DNA from: Corbicula japonica
Taxonomy: Eukaryota > Mollusca > Bivalvia > Venerida > Cyrenidae
Assembly: GCA_038501625.1 (NCBI GenBank)
Contig: JAZAYU010000037.1
Span: forward strand, 3,782,001 to 3,846,000
Length of the DNA stretch: 64,000 nt
Direction of reading: 5' to 3'
Positions 32,431 to 44,928 of this stretch are shown piece by piece. The position numbers were made by a program, and so were the translations under genes. How positions within the stretch are numbered: the first letter of the stretch is position 1; every line of letters begins with the position of its first letter. The notes below the pieces were generated by a model, which searched no databases, was not told where the DNA came from, and worked only from the letters and a program-made list of their open reading frames with translations.

Positions 32431-33639
32431 CGACAATGACATGAGCCTGTTATGTTTTATACATTTATGAGCGCTTTCATGTAATATTGTCGAGTATGAA
32501 GCATGCATTGACTTTGTGTCAGCTTGCCTCTGGAAGACCTTATATAAACATTCAGTATGGATGAAGGGTCCCGCATAACAACATGTCAGTCGTTGTTAGA
32601 GAGGTCAGTTGTAATCGATAAATATTTCCCTGAAGTGGTCAACTGCTCAAAAAGTTGTTAAGAAGTATTGTTGTTGTTGTAAAACAAACGGATACTCAGT
32701 ATTAGAAAAAGAAACTCCACATACACCTACCCCGTGTCACAATATATAAGTTAATGAACTAAACTTTATAAGTAACTGAAGTGCGTACTGGTATTCTGGA
32801 CTCAGCAGGGTATGTTTTAGAACAATTAATAATCTATGAATTATCATAATTCTCAGGCTTCCATTTTGTAAAACATATCTGAAAACGGGTCACACCATTA
32901 ATATACAAATAATTACTTTTTAATTAAGTTTTGCTTAAATGGTAGGAAAATTTGAAGCTTCTATAATGTAAAGAATGAATAGCATTTGTGTGGTCCTAAG
33001 ATCTGGCAGTAATGCTACCACAGGCTAATATACAAATGTGAGGCATTATAGTGATCGAAACAGATTTCTTTCTCATGACAAAGATGTTGTAAACTGCAAA
33101 TTAAATGGATGTCGATTTCGTGTGTTTCGACGATATGAGCAGTTTAGGTTTACAATGATATTTCCACGTTAATTGCTGAGTAAGTAGACTGCATTACACC
33201 CTTTCAACATACATGCAAGTGCTTAACATGATAGTTCATTCAGTACTCACCGAAGAGAAGATTAGTCGTATTTTATTCCAGGGCATGTTAACATTTCTGC
33301 TTTATTGGCATTGTTTCAAAGAAATCAATTAAGTTCCGCTTAAAGTCAATGTTATATCCGTTTCACAGCTTATGAACAAATACATCTAACGGCAACACGC
33401 ACAGTGCTCCGAATTCCACTGTTTGTCTGGTGGGTTCGTTAATTACACTGTCTTTCATTTTTACATGTAAGCACATTTTATGCAGACGAAGTTAATATTT
33501 CTCTTAGCCTTTTTACCCAAAACAATAATATGTAGTTATGTGAAATCAAATGTGATGCATACATACATGAAAAAGCCACCTGCAGTATTTATTTTATGCT
33601 CATATAAGCGCAACAACTATGGTTTATCTTATTTCAAGA
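32431..33639. other. No gene or repeat recognised
   Basis: No open frame or repeat supported. Confidence 0.35.
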
Positions 33640-33838
33640 ACCTTTTGGGGCAAGTGTGAGGTTCGTGCACCCTAGAACCTGATTTTAACTTCCAGTGGCA
33701 CATTGTTTGTGGCGGCTCATTTGAATTTGACATAGATATGAAAAATATGCTCTCTTTTCCTCTCTACTTTTTCGCAGCGTGGAGAGGCTGTGTTTTGTGA
33801 GTGTGGCGATTCCTGATATGCAGATTTAACTTCTTTGT
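33640..33838 (+). repeat. Retroelement 3' tail
   Basis: AACCTTTTGGGGCAAGTGTG, GCACCCTAGAACCTG, GGAGAGGCTGTGTTTTG, GGCGATTCCTGATATGCAG; the central hairpin and the GGCGGTAACC block are deleted. Confidence 0.75.
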
Positions 33839-36329
33839 TGTCGTTGTTAAATGTTTAAAATTGTCATCTTGATTATCAGAAAAAGGTAACATATACTCCC
33901 TTTCATAGCAGTAGTGATATAAAACAGGTTCGCAAAATGACGCAGTTAGTGTGCATAGGAATGCCTTGCCTATAAAATAAAAAAATAGAATAACCGGATG
34001 AAGAGTGCCTTTCTGTTTTTCTTCACCTTTTCTTTTTATCGATTCATTTTATAAACTAGAATTTTCTTAAATTGACTGTTCTAAGAGGGTTTCTGTCGTC
34101 TAGATTTTGTTTTTGATAAATATTACTCAAAAGAAATCGAACAGTTATATGAATGCGCACAATCTATGCATGTTTATCAAATGTATATGGTAGATATGTT
34201 TTCTGAAGATTGCTTTAATTTGTTTCTGACTCATTTCAAATCATGGTTAACGTTCAAAACTGGTTACTTGATGTATGACACTTTCCTTGTCTATTCTTAT
34301 AAACCTAAACAGACTTCTGCATCAATCAAGATATCGTGACAGTGTGATCTAATGTCTGCAGCAACTATTGATCTGTCAAAGATCGTTGCAAATTGATTGA
34401 CGAACGATTTAAAACCGTTCTTAGCGAAATTTTGTGGTCGTAAATTGTCTGTCGTATCGCGTTTGGTCAATTTTATAAGACAATAATCTTCTTTGTTTCT
34501 TACCTATGTGGGGATGCTGATCGTGCTGCATGAAATTATTATGTGAATTTTACTTAAATAGTTGGGTGGGTTGAAACTGAGTCACAAAGGCACGATGCAC
34601 ATTTTTGTTTTGGTAAGTAACAGAATCGGAAATCACGAGTTTGGTATTATCTCGAACGTAATTTAAATACCAAGATTAGTGACTATAATGATTTGACTCT
34701 TCCTCTCCGATGCTTTCTGAAGTTCTCTATTTCGTTAATAGTTTGTGTCTTATGTGTTGAAATTGGACATTTATACTATTTTTTTCCATACTGTTTGAAG
34801 GCGTGGGGAGGAAAAAAATTCTGATTTTCCTGATTAAATGTTTCTTCGTTTCAATCTGATACTGTGAGCTTGCCTGTCGACTTTTACGCAAAGAACTATC
34901 TAGTTTGATACCCAGAAGAAAGATGTTGAAGTTTAACTAATTTAAAGTTATTTCAAATAATGGAAAATGAATCTCATCCTGTCATCCTGTTCTTTTTCAT
35001 TAAACTCAACGTGCTCAGTAAAGTCATCGAATACATAATGACCTTTTTTCCCAGTTCTATCAGCTTTTATTATATACCCATAAATGATTTTAGCATAACG
35101 CAGCGTTAATACGCAAAATTGATAAAACTCGTCAGATTAAAAATTCCGTATCGAACATTGTCCAATTTTCCGATTCTGTATTTTTGCCGCTTCCGGTAGT
35201 TTCTATGTTCCAAAATGGCCGATTTCAAACTGCGATATTTTCACAAATTCTGATTTGTTGACTCCAATGACACTCTTTCTTTAAAAAAATCATTAATTAC
35301 ACTGACATTTGCATATAAAAATCAAATGAAATCGTCAAAAATGTTAAAGAAGTCAAATTTATAGATAGTCATTGCGGATATAAAACAGAACAAGCAAAAT
35401 TTTAGGAGCGAAGAAATGATCATACCGTTCAACTATCCCGATTTAAATATCCATATTTAAAAATCCTTCGTACTAGTAGTTTCTCTTTTCAGCTTAACCC
35501 TATTTAGATGCATTCGATGATTAATGAAGGTCGTTGCTGCGGTATAAGAATGAAACACTTTCAAATCCTAGTCGTTACATATCGAATACCACGGTAAAAA
35601 CTTCCAGCATCTTCGGGTCTAGTCCAAATTTTGTTGTATTTGTTTTTAGTCATTCAAGTCATGAAATATTCGAAACTTAAATAATCCTTTCTCTGACAGA
35701 ATCGATCACGGCGCTTGAAAAAATGTAAACATTTCTTCGAAATATCTTAAAATCTTCGAATTTGCCTGCGTGATTTCTTGTATTAACATAACCAGGTTGC
35801 TTTATAGGTTACATATATATATCAGCTAAAGTGAATAATAATTCCCGCCTCGGTTTTTTTAAATTATCTTTTTGTGTCGATCGTATTATTGGATGTAAGT
35901 GGTGGCGCTAAGAGATTTTGGATAACACCCAAGCCCATACTGTTTCGCTTACACGTATTTATAACATCGAATTGTTGTTCTTTCCTGTACTTCAGCAAAC
36001 TGCGAACCCAACAGTCGATATCCTACACAGGCAGATGATTATTAGCTATAATTCCAGTCATTACCTTCAGCGCATATGAGAACCTAAGGTTTTATATGAA
36101 TGAATGGAGCAATAAGCAAAATCTTTTCACTTGCTTTCAAAGTACCCTTTTATTTACTAATCTATACATCAGATTATTTATATTTCTTTGTCCAGAGTAA
36201 AACCAATATGCAAAACTTAGAACTCTCGTGTAAACCTAGTTTATCGACCATTAAGTTCACCCTCGAAATATCCGGATATAAACAGTGAGTTTATACCATC
36301 CAAACAGATTTACATACACATGTGCATGT
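33839..36329. other. 2.5 kb with no gene or repeat recognised
   Basis: Stops are frequent in all frames. CpG-containing patches occur at 35130-35230 and 35870-35930 without an open frame. Confidence 0.4.
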
Positions 36330-36550
36330 ACAAATGTTCATTGAGCATTAATGTGGCATACTGAAAGCGGCATATGCTACTCAGATAAAATAGTCGGTTT
36401 GCACTTAACGAGAAAACAATAGACGAAACTGACCAGAATAAAGAATTTCGGAGAGGATTTGACAATATAAATCCTGCATTTCACAGTTGACACCATAGGA
36501 TAAACTTAAAACGCTGGGGTTATACCTGACGTTTGAATAATACTCAAAAC
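36330..36550 (+). repeat. R1 repeat, central fragment
   Basis: CAGATAAAATAG, TTAACGAGAAAACAATAGA, AATATAAATCCTGCAT and CACAGTTGACACCATAGG match the R1 interior after hairpin 3. The minus frame 36405-36623 overlaps it. Confidence 0.65.
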
Positions 36551-36767
36551 CATTCATACTGACCATAAATAAAACAAACTGGTCGTAATATTGAACCAAT
36601 CTGACACCAGCCCAGCTAGGCATATATCAATCGTATTATAATTATAATTATTACTAAAAATGTTGCCGGAATCGTTATAAACGAGCTTAGTTTCAGTATC
36701 AAGAGAATTGTGTCCTAAGAACTAATCAATTTTAAATGAAATCAACACACGTAATAAACCTTTATGA

Positions 36768-36832
36768 TGCCCACAGGATTACCGCCGTGGAACTGACGAT
36801 GGCAAATCATTTATGCCACTGGGAACTAAAAA
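36768..36832 (-). repeat. Retroelement tail fragment with its hairpin
   Basis: Minus strand TTCCCAGTGGCATAAATGATTTGCCATCG then CCACGGCGGTAATCC corresponds to the tail hairpin and following block. Confidence 0.55.
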
Positions 36833-37239
36833 ATGTTCTTTTATATAATTGTCTTTCTAAAAATCGTTTGGTATTCATCTACAAAACTTTTTATTTCAAA
36901 CAGACTGAATTAAGATCAAGTTAAAATGAAGCGAGACCAAAACGCAGATTATTTACTAAACAAACCCACATGAAAATACCATTTGATGAACAAGCTATAT
37001 CACTGGCCGCCTTCCTTCTAGACAAGTTACCGTTTTGTTTTCCGCCTTTTTTTTATAGTTTGAGTGGTTTTAAATGTTAGAACGTTATCTCTATTTTTCT
37101 GTGCTTTGTCGTTATGCACTTTGATTCTGCAGGTTATACATATTTTCATACTTAAGACTTCCCATCTAATTGTAGTTACGATAATTGATTACCGCAAGAG
37201 AATACGAAGGCAATGATAAAGTAGTGAATTTAACTTAAA

Positions 37240-37372
37240 GTGGTTAGGCGGCGTGGGCAGTAAAACGCATTTCCATTACTGTGTCCATGAACAGGCTCAA
37301 TCAAACCTAGCATGCAATATTTTTATATTTGTCGTGTTTGATGGCTTTCAAAGTTCCCTTTTATTTATTACT
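37240..37372 (-). repeat. R1 repeat, short form
   Basis: Minus-strand R1 head to GCCTAACC. It lies 85 bp from the plus-strand R1 at 37455, making an inverted pair. Confidence 0.8.
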
Positions 37373-37454
37373 ATTTTGAGTAATTAAACTTGTATTTAAA
37401 GCAATCGAACTGTGCCAAAGATGGATTTAAAACCACAGACACTTCATTTTCATG

Positions 37455-38110
37455 TTAAAATAGATGAAAAAGGAACATTTAAAGCCACTGAACACGTCAA
37501 ATATGAAAATATTGCAGGCTCGATTTGATTGAGTCTGTTCATGGGCAGTTATGAAAAAAGATATTACTGCCCACGCCGTCTAGCGCTGGGTTGAGCACAA
37601 CCCAATATTTACACCAATGAACAGTACAATTTTTATCCATCCCAAACGATGCATATCATACCATTCCATGTTCCGCGACGGATGGTCCTCAGATAAAAGA
37701 ATGAGTTTGCCCTAAACGAGAAAACAAAGGGAGGAACTAAACATAATATAATTTTGACAGGGGATCAGAGAATATAAATCCTACAGACAACGCCAAAGGC
37801 AAAATTTAAAAAGCAGGAAATAAATCCTTGTGGTGATTGAACAATATCTCAATCTATATATGCTTGGATATTGAAAACACCGATCTATAAACTGGCCGAA
37901 ATATCAGAACAAAAAAAATTTTAGATGTACAATTGACAAAGTATATAAATATCGTGCTCAACGAGCTTCAAAGGACGTAACTGATAACAACACTGATTGA
38001 ATGTACGGGGAGACATTTTACTGCCGCCACACGGCACAAACAACGCCGTTGTTATATTAAAATAGATAAAAAGGGAACTTTGAAAGCAACCGAACACGAC
38101 AAATATTGAC
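37455..38110 (+). repeat. R1 repeat, longest form, with module and start of a second unit
   Basis: Head AAAATAGATGAAAAAGGAAC; hairpins 1 and 2; hairpin 3 is partly deleted; then the TAAACATAATATAATTTTGA block, CTGGCCGAAATATC and ATAAATATCGTGCTCAACGA. The 75-bp module follows (37979-38055), and a new R1 head begins at about 38062 and breaks off after about 45 bp, so units were once head to tail. Confidence 0.85.
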
Positions 38111-38519
38111 TTATTTGTTTGTTTTCTCTTTACAGGCATCAAATTGCTCTCAGATGAATACCTGGACCGCTTAACAATTGATATAATTTAATATTAAAAG
38201 CTAAGGGAAATTGTTAATATGTTAAATATTTCAAATAAATCAGAGCAAGACGCGAAAGGTTTTCGAAAACAATGACCAAAGCGTCTTTTTCATTAGAATG
38301 TTTCTGCATCCTGATATATTGTATTGAGCAATGATTTGACAAAGCAATCACCGCGTTCAATTTGCAATACATCGTCTGTCTATTTTGAAGTCTTACGATG
38401 ATGTGTCTGGAGGTGTTATCAGTTTAAGTACTCGCAAGCTCTTAGAGGTTCATTATGCAATTTCCTTTCTAAATTCCAGAAATCTAACGGTATAATATTT
38501 AAAACAAAAAAGTAAAATA
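38111..38519. other. No gene or repeat recognised
   Basis: No open frame or repeat supported. Confidence 0.3.
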
Positions 38520-39075
38520 CGAATATCAGGAGTAGCCATATTCAGAAAACAAACACCCTCTCCACACAATGTAAGAGAAGAGAGGAAAAGAGAGTAGGCA
38601 TGCACACAATTTGTTTTGATCCGCACTTTACATTTAGCCGTATGTTACAAAAGATCGCGCGTGCGCAGAAATCAACATACCGACATCTTATTTTCTACAT
38701 GTACTTTGTCAACGGAAAATCATTTACCTTGACAGTTTTGGTGTCAAATTTATACCAAACCTTCTTGATTGTCGTTGATTGTCGAATTTTCACGAATATT
38801 CGAATGCTTCAAATGCATTCGAATGTTCGAAACCTTATCCGAACGTTCGAATGTTCGAACGTTCGTTTTCATCCCTAATAATTAAGTTTATAATATGATA
38901 ATATGATAAATAAAAAAACACTCAAATAAATAAAAACGAACTAGAGGGGTAATCGTCTTGAAACAGTTATTACCAAAACATGCTGCCATTGGAGGTGAAT
39001 AAACCAGGTGCTAGGATGTACGAACCTTACACTTGGCCCAATGAACTAACAGGTACAAGTTGCCTTGGTGAATTA
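38520..39075 (-). repeat. Retroelement 3' tail, split by an insertion
   Basis: 38520-38600 holds the 3' end (minus strand CTCTTTTCCTCTCTTCTC, GGAGAGGGTGTTTG, CTGATATTCG) and 38945-39075 the 5' part (TTGGGCCAAGTGTAAGG, CACCTGGTTTATTC). The 340 bp between include a TTCGAA-rich terminus. Confidence 0.6.
38785..38878 (-). mobile_element. TTCGAA-rich transposon end, hAT-like
   Basis: Minus strand starts TTAGGGATGAAAACGAACGT and continues with repeated TTCGAACATTCGAA units. Such ends occur in hAT elements. The other end was not found. Confidence 0.4.
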
Positions 39076-40389
39076 ACTCGAACCCTCCCGTCTACCTGAT
39101 AATGTTGCATGCAAAAACAAACAAATATATTAATAATTAAGAAACTTATTGCATTGTTCCTGCCATTGTCATGCAATCAAAGAGATAAGCAAAGAAATCA
39201 ACTGTTACCAATAAGCTGTAGAATATCATGCTGTAAGTCTCTCTTATGAATTTAATGATGGTGGAGAGATCGATATTACTTTTAATATCCTTTAATTTAT
39301 ACATCAAATTAATATGAACTAAGGCACTGCCTCTCTCGGAATCGACGAATCAAAAGTGAAGTATATCGTATGTTTAACAGTAAAACAAAGAAACAAGTCA
39401 TCATTTGTTGTTTTAGTTTTTAACCAAAACTGGTCAATGTTGTAAGATGCAACACTACATCTTAGTGAGTTGAATGATTCTGTGAAGTTTGGAAGAATCC
39501 TGTGAGATGTTGAATACACCAGTTTGCCTGTAAACTCTTAGTTATACAGCACCAAAATGTGATCAAAATGCAAGGCTGACTGATGGTTTAAGAAATGTAG
39601 ACTCATAAAAATCTGGTTAACAAGGTAGATTGTAATACATCATTCCACAACACCTAAAATTTTGAGTTGGAATATGGTGACACCAATAACAGAGCAAGTA
39701 GCGAAGCTTGTCATATTCTTTGAATATTCAAGCTTGAAATCAACAAACATACTTTTGGGTCTGAGGACTTAAGATAATACTATGATTGACAGAAGAGGAA
39801 TTTATTATCCGAATAGAATGAAACATTCAAATTAGTCCATGAATAGAAAAGCAAATGCTGAAGGAGTCTATTGCTATTTTCCATGGTTCCATTTAACAGC
39901 AAATTATATTCATAACAAAATTATACTGATGGTGTTGTTCATTTAGTGTTCTTCAATGAGGTTTACATTAAAACGTTTTTGTATTATTTGATATCACAAT
40001 CACACAGTATAATTGTATAGACAATTCTTTTTCTTTTCAAGCGACATAAACTTCCAAAGCAGCACCTTCTATTGCAGGAATTAGTAGTGGAAGTAATTTT
40101 TGTAGACTGTATGCTCCCTCTACTGTCTAGAACAGTTAAACTGGTCTCCCCACAGCATTCCATTTGAAGCTGTTTTCCTGAAAAATTAAATTCAACAGCA
40201 AATTAATTTATCTTAAAAAATAATTTCTTATTTCTTTTATAAAGTTATTTTTTCGACAGTCAAAATTGATTTAAAATATTTAGACACAAAAATAAAATTT
40301 GTCAAATACATGGATTTTGTATGCTCAGGTATCCTGACTCTTGACTTACTCTATGGAGACTCTTTAAATCACATGGACAACAGTATAGT
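39076..40389. other. No gene or repeat recognised
   Basis: No open frame or repeat supported; slightly less A+T-rich than the neighbouring R1 region. Confidence 0.35.
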
Positions 40390-40570
40390 TCCACGTCAGC
40401 CGAACATTTTTGGTGTCTGATCTGGATCTAAACTGGTTGCTTCTTGGTCAGAAATAACCTCATGAATCTAAACTTAAACTGTGTAGATCCTGATCAGACT
40501 GCACAGATGAGTCTGCTGAACTGGATATACATTGGTCACTAATGTGATAAAGGGTGTATTCATGAAGTAA
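40390..40570 (+). repeat. Interspersed repeat with GATCCTGATCAG motif
   Basis: CTTGGTCAGAAATAACCTCA, TGTGTAGATCCTGATCAGAC, TGATAAAGGGTG. Same family as 2985-3115 in the opposite orientation. Confidence 0.6.
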
Positions 40571-41220
40571 AATGTAAAAAAAAAACTAACATAGTAACTT
40601 ATATTCATGCACCGGTAGATTGCATGAGTGTTTGTACTGTTTATTAAGGGTAAATTTTGAAAAACTACCTCTCCAGTAGTCTAATTTTTCTCCTATTCCA
40701 GTTTCATGCTCTTTGAACCAGATTTGTCATGCATCTTTCATATTGATACTTCAAACTGAAATACAAATTACACAAAACAAATTTTATAAATGATATTATT
40801 TGCCCAATGCATGCATATACTTTCCGATGACTTAATTTATTTTCTTAGTGACAGACTTCCTGAAAGACGCCGGACCTTCGGACCTGTCCGGTAAAATGAA
40901 CTGGTCTGATGTGATTTCCAATGTTGTAGGACCGAGTGTCCGGCAAAAATTTGATCTGCATATTCCAATTTTACTCGCTAAATTACAATTTTACTCGCTG
41001 TTTTGATTCAAGCCTGTTCCGAGGGAAATGAGTGAGGATATCCGAATGAAATATTTTACGTATTCGTCATAATGACAATTCGTACCACTGAAAAAAACAC
41101 CCTTAATACTGTGTTTTGCTTATTTAATGTGTTAAATGTTTCAGTCAGACAGAATTTGTTTCGGTCAGACAGATTGCCATATCTTTTCTGACCACATGTC
41201 TGACACTTTTTACAACTTTC
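40571..41220. other. Unassigned; small CCGGAC inverted motif
   Basis: CCGGACCTTCGGACCTGTCCGG at about 40873 is locally self-complementary. The 76-codon minus frame 41056-41286 (ESCKKCQTCGQKRYGN) runs into the tandem duplication and lacks splice support. Confidence 0.3.
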
Positions 41221-42031
41221 AGGAAGTCTGTAGCGATCATTAAACTCAAACATCTGGACCCAGGCATGTATACAAAAGCTCGACACAAACTATTGGACTG
41301 TGAAAACTAAATAAAATAAATAAATTTTCAAATTTGTACCAATTAATTAATGGTCAACACGGCTTCACCATGCAACACATTTGAACTTGTAACAGTTACT
41401 TGTTTGACAGAGCAATTATTCCTAAAATCAGAAATAAATCTTTAGTGGTAAACACGGCTTCGCCGTGCTTCCTATTTTAATAAATCATTCTACACTATGC
41501 CTCATTTTTTATGAAATGTAGCTCTAATAATTTTTATTTGTTGTAAATGAAGCATTATTCAGATAGCATTTGGTAAACACAGCTTTACCATGCCTCAAAT
41601 TTCAACTTATATTAGCAGAGTAGCTGTCGGGAAGTCTGTAGCGATCATTACACTCAAACATATGGACCCAGGCATGTATACAAAAGCTCGACACAAACTA
41701 TTGGACTGTGAAAACTAAATAAAATAAATAAATTTTCAAATTTATACCACTTAATTAATGGTCAACACGGCTTCACCATTCAACACATTTGAACTTGTAA
41801 CAGTTACTTGTTTGACAGAGCAATTATTCCTAAAATCTGAAATAAATGTTTAGTGGTAAACACGGCTTCGCCGTGCTTCCTATTTAAATCATTCTACACT
41901 GTGCCTCATTTTTTTTTATGAAATGTAGCTCTGATAATTTTTATTTGTAAATGAAGCATTATTCAGATAGCATTTGGTAAACACAGCTTTACCATGCCTC
42001 AAATTTCAACTTATATTAGCAGAGTAGCTGT
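41221..42031. repeat. 408-bp direct tandem duplication
   Basis: Copy 1 41221-41628 and copy 2 41629-42031 differ by a few substitutions and small indels in T and AAT runs. Each holds the perfect hairpin CACGGCTTCGCCGTG plus decayed versions (CACGGCTTCACCATG, CACAGCTTTACCATG). Low divergence points to a recent event; assembly duplication is the alternative. Confidence 0.92.
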
Positions 42032-42044
42032 ATGCTATATCTGA

Positions 42045-42075
42045 GAACCTTGGGTTCGAGTCCTGATCATGAATA
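42045..42075 (+). other. Isolated Pol III B-box-like sequence
   Basis: TTGGGTTCGAGTCCTGATCA fits a B box, but no A box was found at the right distance upstream because the tandem duplication ends at 42031. Possibly a truncated tRNA-derived element. Confidence 0.35.
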
Positions 42076-42689
42076 CACATCTTCAATGCCATTAGCTGGT
42101 CAGATTTCATAAAATTTTGACCAGTTCTGTCCAGTCTACAATATCCAGAGTTAATTCAACGCAATACCTAATCGCTTTCCCACACCAAATTAAAACGAAA
42201 GCAATCGATATTACTATCTTAACTGCAATGTTAAACTTACTGTTCTTGTTGATGATTGCAGTAACAAAAAATAAAAAGTCGTAAATTTCCAATCTTTAGA
42301 ATGTTGGGGGAAACCGGTGTAATTGTCACTTTGCCACTCTGTATTTTAATTAATGAACCAAAATCGAACAACTACCGTAATACGCATCGCTACGGTGGAG
42401 TCTACTGTTAGACCCTAACTCTGTGACAATACTAGGTTTTAATCAATGTAGAAACTTATTTACCTTTTTTTTGGCGAGTTTAATCTTAATTGTTATTTAA
42501 CATATGGAAGAAGAACATCTGAAAATGTGAATCGGGAAACAAAATGGCGGCTTTTCAGTTTTAAAATCCGGAAGCAAGCCATCTGGACTATTGCACCCGG
42601 ATGAAATTCATATTATCCAATCAGAAGCCTTATTTTGCGACACGGTTTCAAAGTTTCAAGGTACTCCTTTTTGCTCATGCGCAATACCG

Positions 42690-42755
42690 TAATCGGAATC
42701 GACACGATTACGACGCGCGAAGCGCGTCGAAATCGTAGGGTCGATTCCGTATTAA
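42690..42755. repeat. G+C-rich hairpin in A+T-rich surroundings
   Basis: GGAATCGACACGATTACGAC and GCGC pair with GCGCGTCGAAATCG and GTCGATTCC around a GAA loop; the stem is about 25 bp with a small bulge, including 7 bp of GACGCGC/GCGCGTC. Confidence 0.75.
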
Positions 42756-43270
42756 ACACTGATTACGAAATGACTTGTTGAAGTGATTTTAAACTGCAAG
42801 TGTTTTTTAATTAAATCTGTTTTTGGCGATTAAACTGGCAATCTGAAAATGATAATATCATTCTCAAGTCACAATTTTATAAAGGACAAATATTACGACT
42901 CTTTATAGGTATGTCTATTTGTTGAATAATTTTGCTGCGAATATTTTGTTAGTTATTTAAGGACTTTGAGTTGAATGCATCTCACTTCAGACTGATAGAA
43001 ATGTACACTGAGTAGTTATCAAATATAACATCATGGTCACACCGTTAATTTGCATGACTGACTGATATAAGATGATTGTGTTTTAGACCCCTCAAAATGC
43101 ACATGTTAGAAAATCACCGAGTTGTCTCAATATGTTAGGGCAAACAAAATGTAACAACAAACGTTTACTTGCCTAATCAGTGTTACACTGAGCGCATTGA
43201 TTTCACCGGAACGCAAGACGTTTTTGTACATAGTTTTAAATTCTTGATCATTAATTTTGCCGTTGCTTTT
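42756..43270. other. No gene or repeat recognised
   Basis: No open frame or repeat supported. Confidence 0.3.
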
Positions 43271-44928
43271 TGTGTCGCCTGCGATAGCAGGTAGACACAA
43301 AGGGATCCTATTGGCGGCGCCGTCGTACGGTAGTCCCCCAACTTTAATATGAAACTTAATGCTGCCTATAACTTTGAAAGTACTAGTCTTTTTAACTCAA
43401 TACTTGTAATATATAATCTGCATGAAAAACGCCATCTGTGACAAGAAGAATGTCAGTATTTTTGGAGTTATGCCCCTTTCAAATGACTGTTTTATGGAAC
43501 TTTAATATGAAACTTAATGTTGCCTATAACTATGAAAGTACTTGTCCTATTAACTTAATACTTGGAATATATCATCTGCATGAAAAATACCATCTGTGGC
43601 AACAAGAATGATAACTCCTGTTTCAGTATTATTTTAGTTATGCCCCTTTCAAATGACTTTATATGGAACTTTAATGTCGAACTTAATGTTGCCTTTAATT
43701 TTGAAAGTACTTGTCCTATTAACTTAATACTTGGAATATATCATCTGCACGAACAAAGCCATCTGTGACAACAGGACTTATAACTCCTGTTTCACTATTG
43801 TCGGAGTTATACCCCGTTCAAATACTTAAATATGGAAAGTTGCCTATAACTTTGAAAGTATTTGTCATATTAACTTAACACTTGGAATATATCAACTGCA
43901 TGAACAAGGCTATCTGTGACAATAAGATTGATAACTCTTGTTTCACTATATGTTGAGTTATGCCCCTTTTTAATGACATTAATATGAAACTTAATGTTGC
44001 ATATAACTTTAAAAGTGCTAGTACTACCAACTTAATACTTGGAATATATCGTCTGCATGAACAACACCATCAGTGACCACAAGAATGATAATTCCTGTTT
44101 CACTATTTTTTGAGTTATGACCCTTTCAAAGACTTAAATATGGAACTCAATGTTGCGTATAACTTTGAAAGATCTTGTCCTATAAACTTTATACTTGGAA
44201 TATAATTATCATCTGCATAAACTAAGCCATCTGTAACAAAAATAACTCCTGTTTGACCATTTTTGGAGTTATGTCCCTTTTACGACTTTAATATGGAACT
44301 TTATGTTGCCTGTTACTTCAAGTCCTTTTCCTATTAGCTTAATATTTAGATGGTATCATTTTCATGAACAATGAACAAATCCATTTATGACAACAAGAAT
44401 GATAACACCTGATTCACTATTTTTTAACTTATGTCCCATTTAAATGACTTTGATATGATACTTAATATTGCCTATAACATTGAAAGTACTTGTCATGTTT
44501 ACTTATATATTTGAAATATGTCAAGTGCATCAACAAAGCCATCTGTGACACTGAGAATGATAACTCCTGATTAACTTTTAAGTTATGTCCCTTTCAATTA
44601 ACTTAAACCTGAAACTTAATTGCTTATAAATTGGAAAGTATTTGTTTTTTGACACAATACTTGATATATGGCATCTGTTTAAATGAAGTTTTATCTGTTT
44701 TGAGTTGTGCTCCTTTGAAAGATTTTAACCTGAAACTTTATTTTGCTTATAATTGGAATATTCAATAAAGATAATAACTGATCAATTAAAATAAGTAATT
44801 TTATAGTATTGCAATGCAACTTGAATTACATAATTTTATCATATATGATAAAACATAGGCCCACATTTCAACTTTTTGCAAGCAGGCGACACATGTGTTC
44901 GGCGGAACACCAAATTCTAGTTTTCAAA
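43271..44928 (+). mobile_element. Helentron-like non-autonomous element with central tandem repeats
   Basis: Left end TGTGTCGCCTGC (43271-43282), itself part of a hairpin with GCAGGTAGACACA. Right end GCAGGCGACACA (44882-44893) is its exact inverse, followed by a hairpin GTGTTC-GGCG-GAACAC and CAAATTCTAG, with T after it. A subterminal inverted repeat, a 3' hairpin and CTAG at the end fit Helitron/Helentron elements. The core, 43341 to about 44765, has about nine units of 150-170 bp (ACTTTAATATGAAACTTAATG..TATGCCCCTTTCAAATG) that diverge to the right. Similar elements with about 160-bp repeats are described in bivalves. No Rep or helicase. The 68-codon frame at 43562 is in the repeats. Confidence 0.8.

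Noticed and set aside
43562..43768. 68-codon frame in the Helentron-like element
   Set aside because: It lies in the tandem units and is not preserved from unit to unit.
43341..44765. Tandem array as a CRISPR
   Set aside because: Units are long, diverged and contiguous without spacers, in a eukaryotic context.
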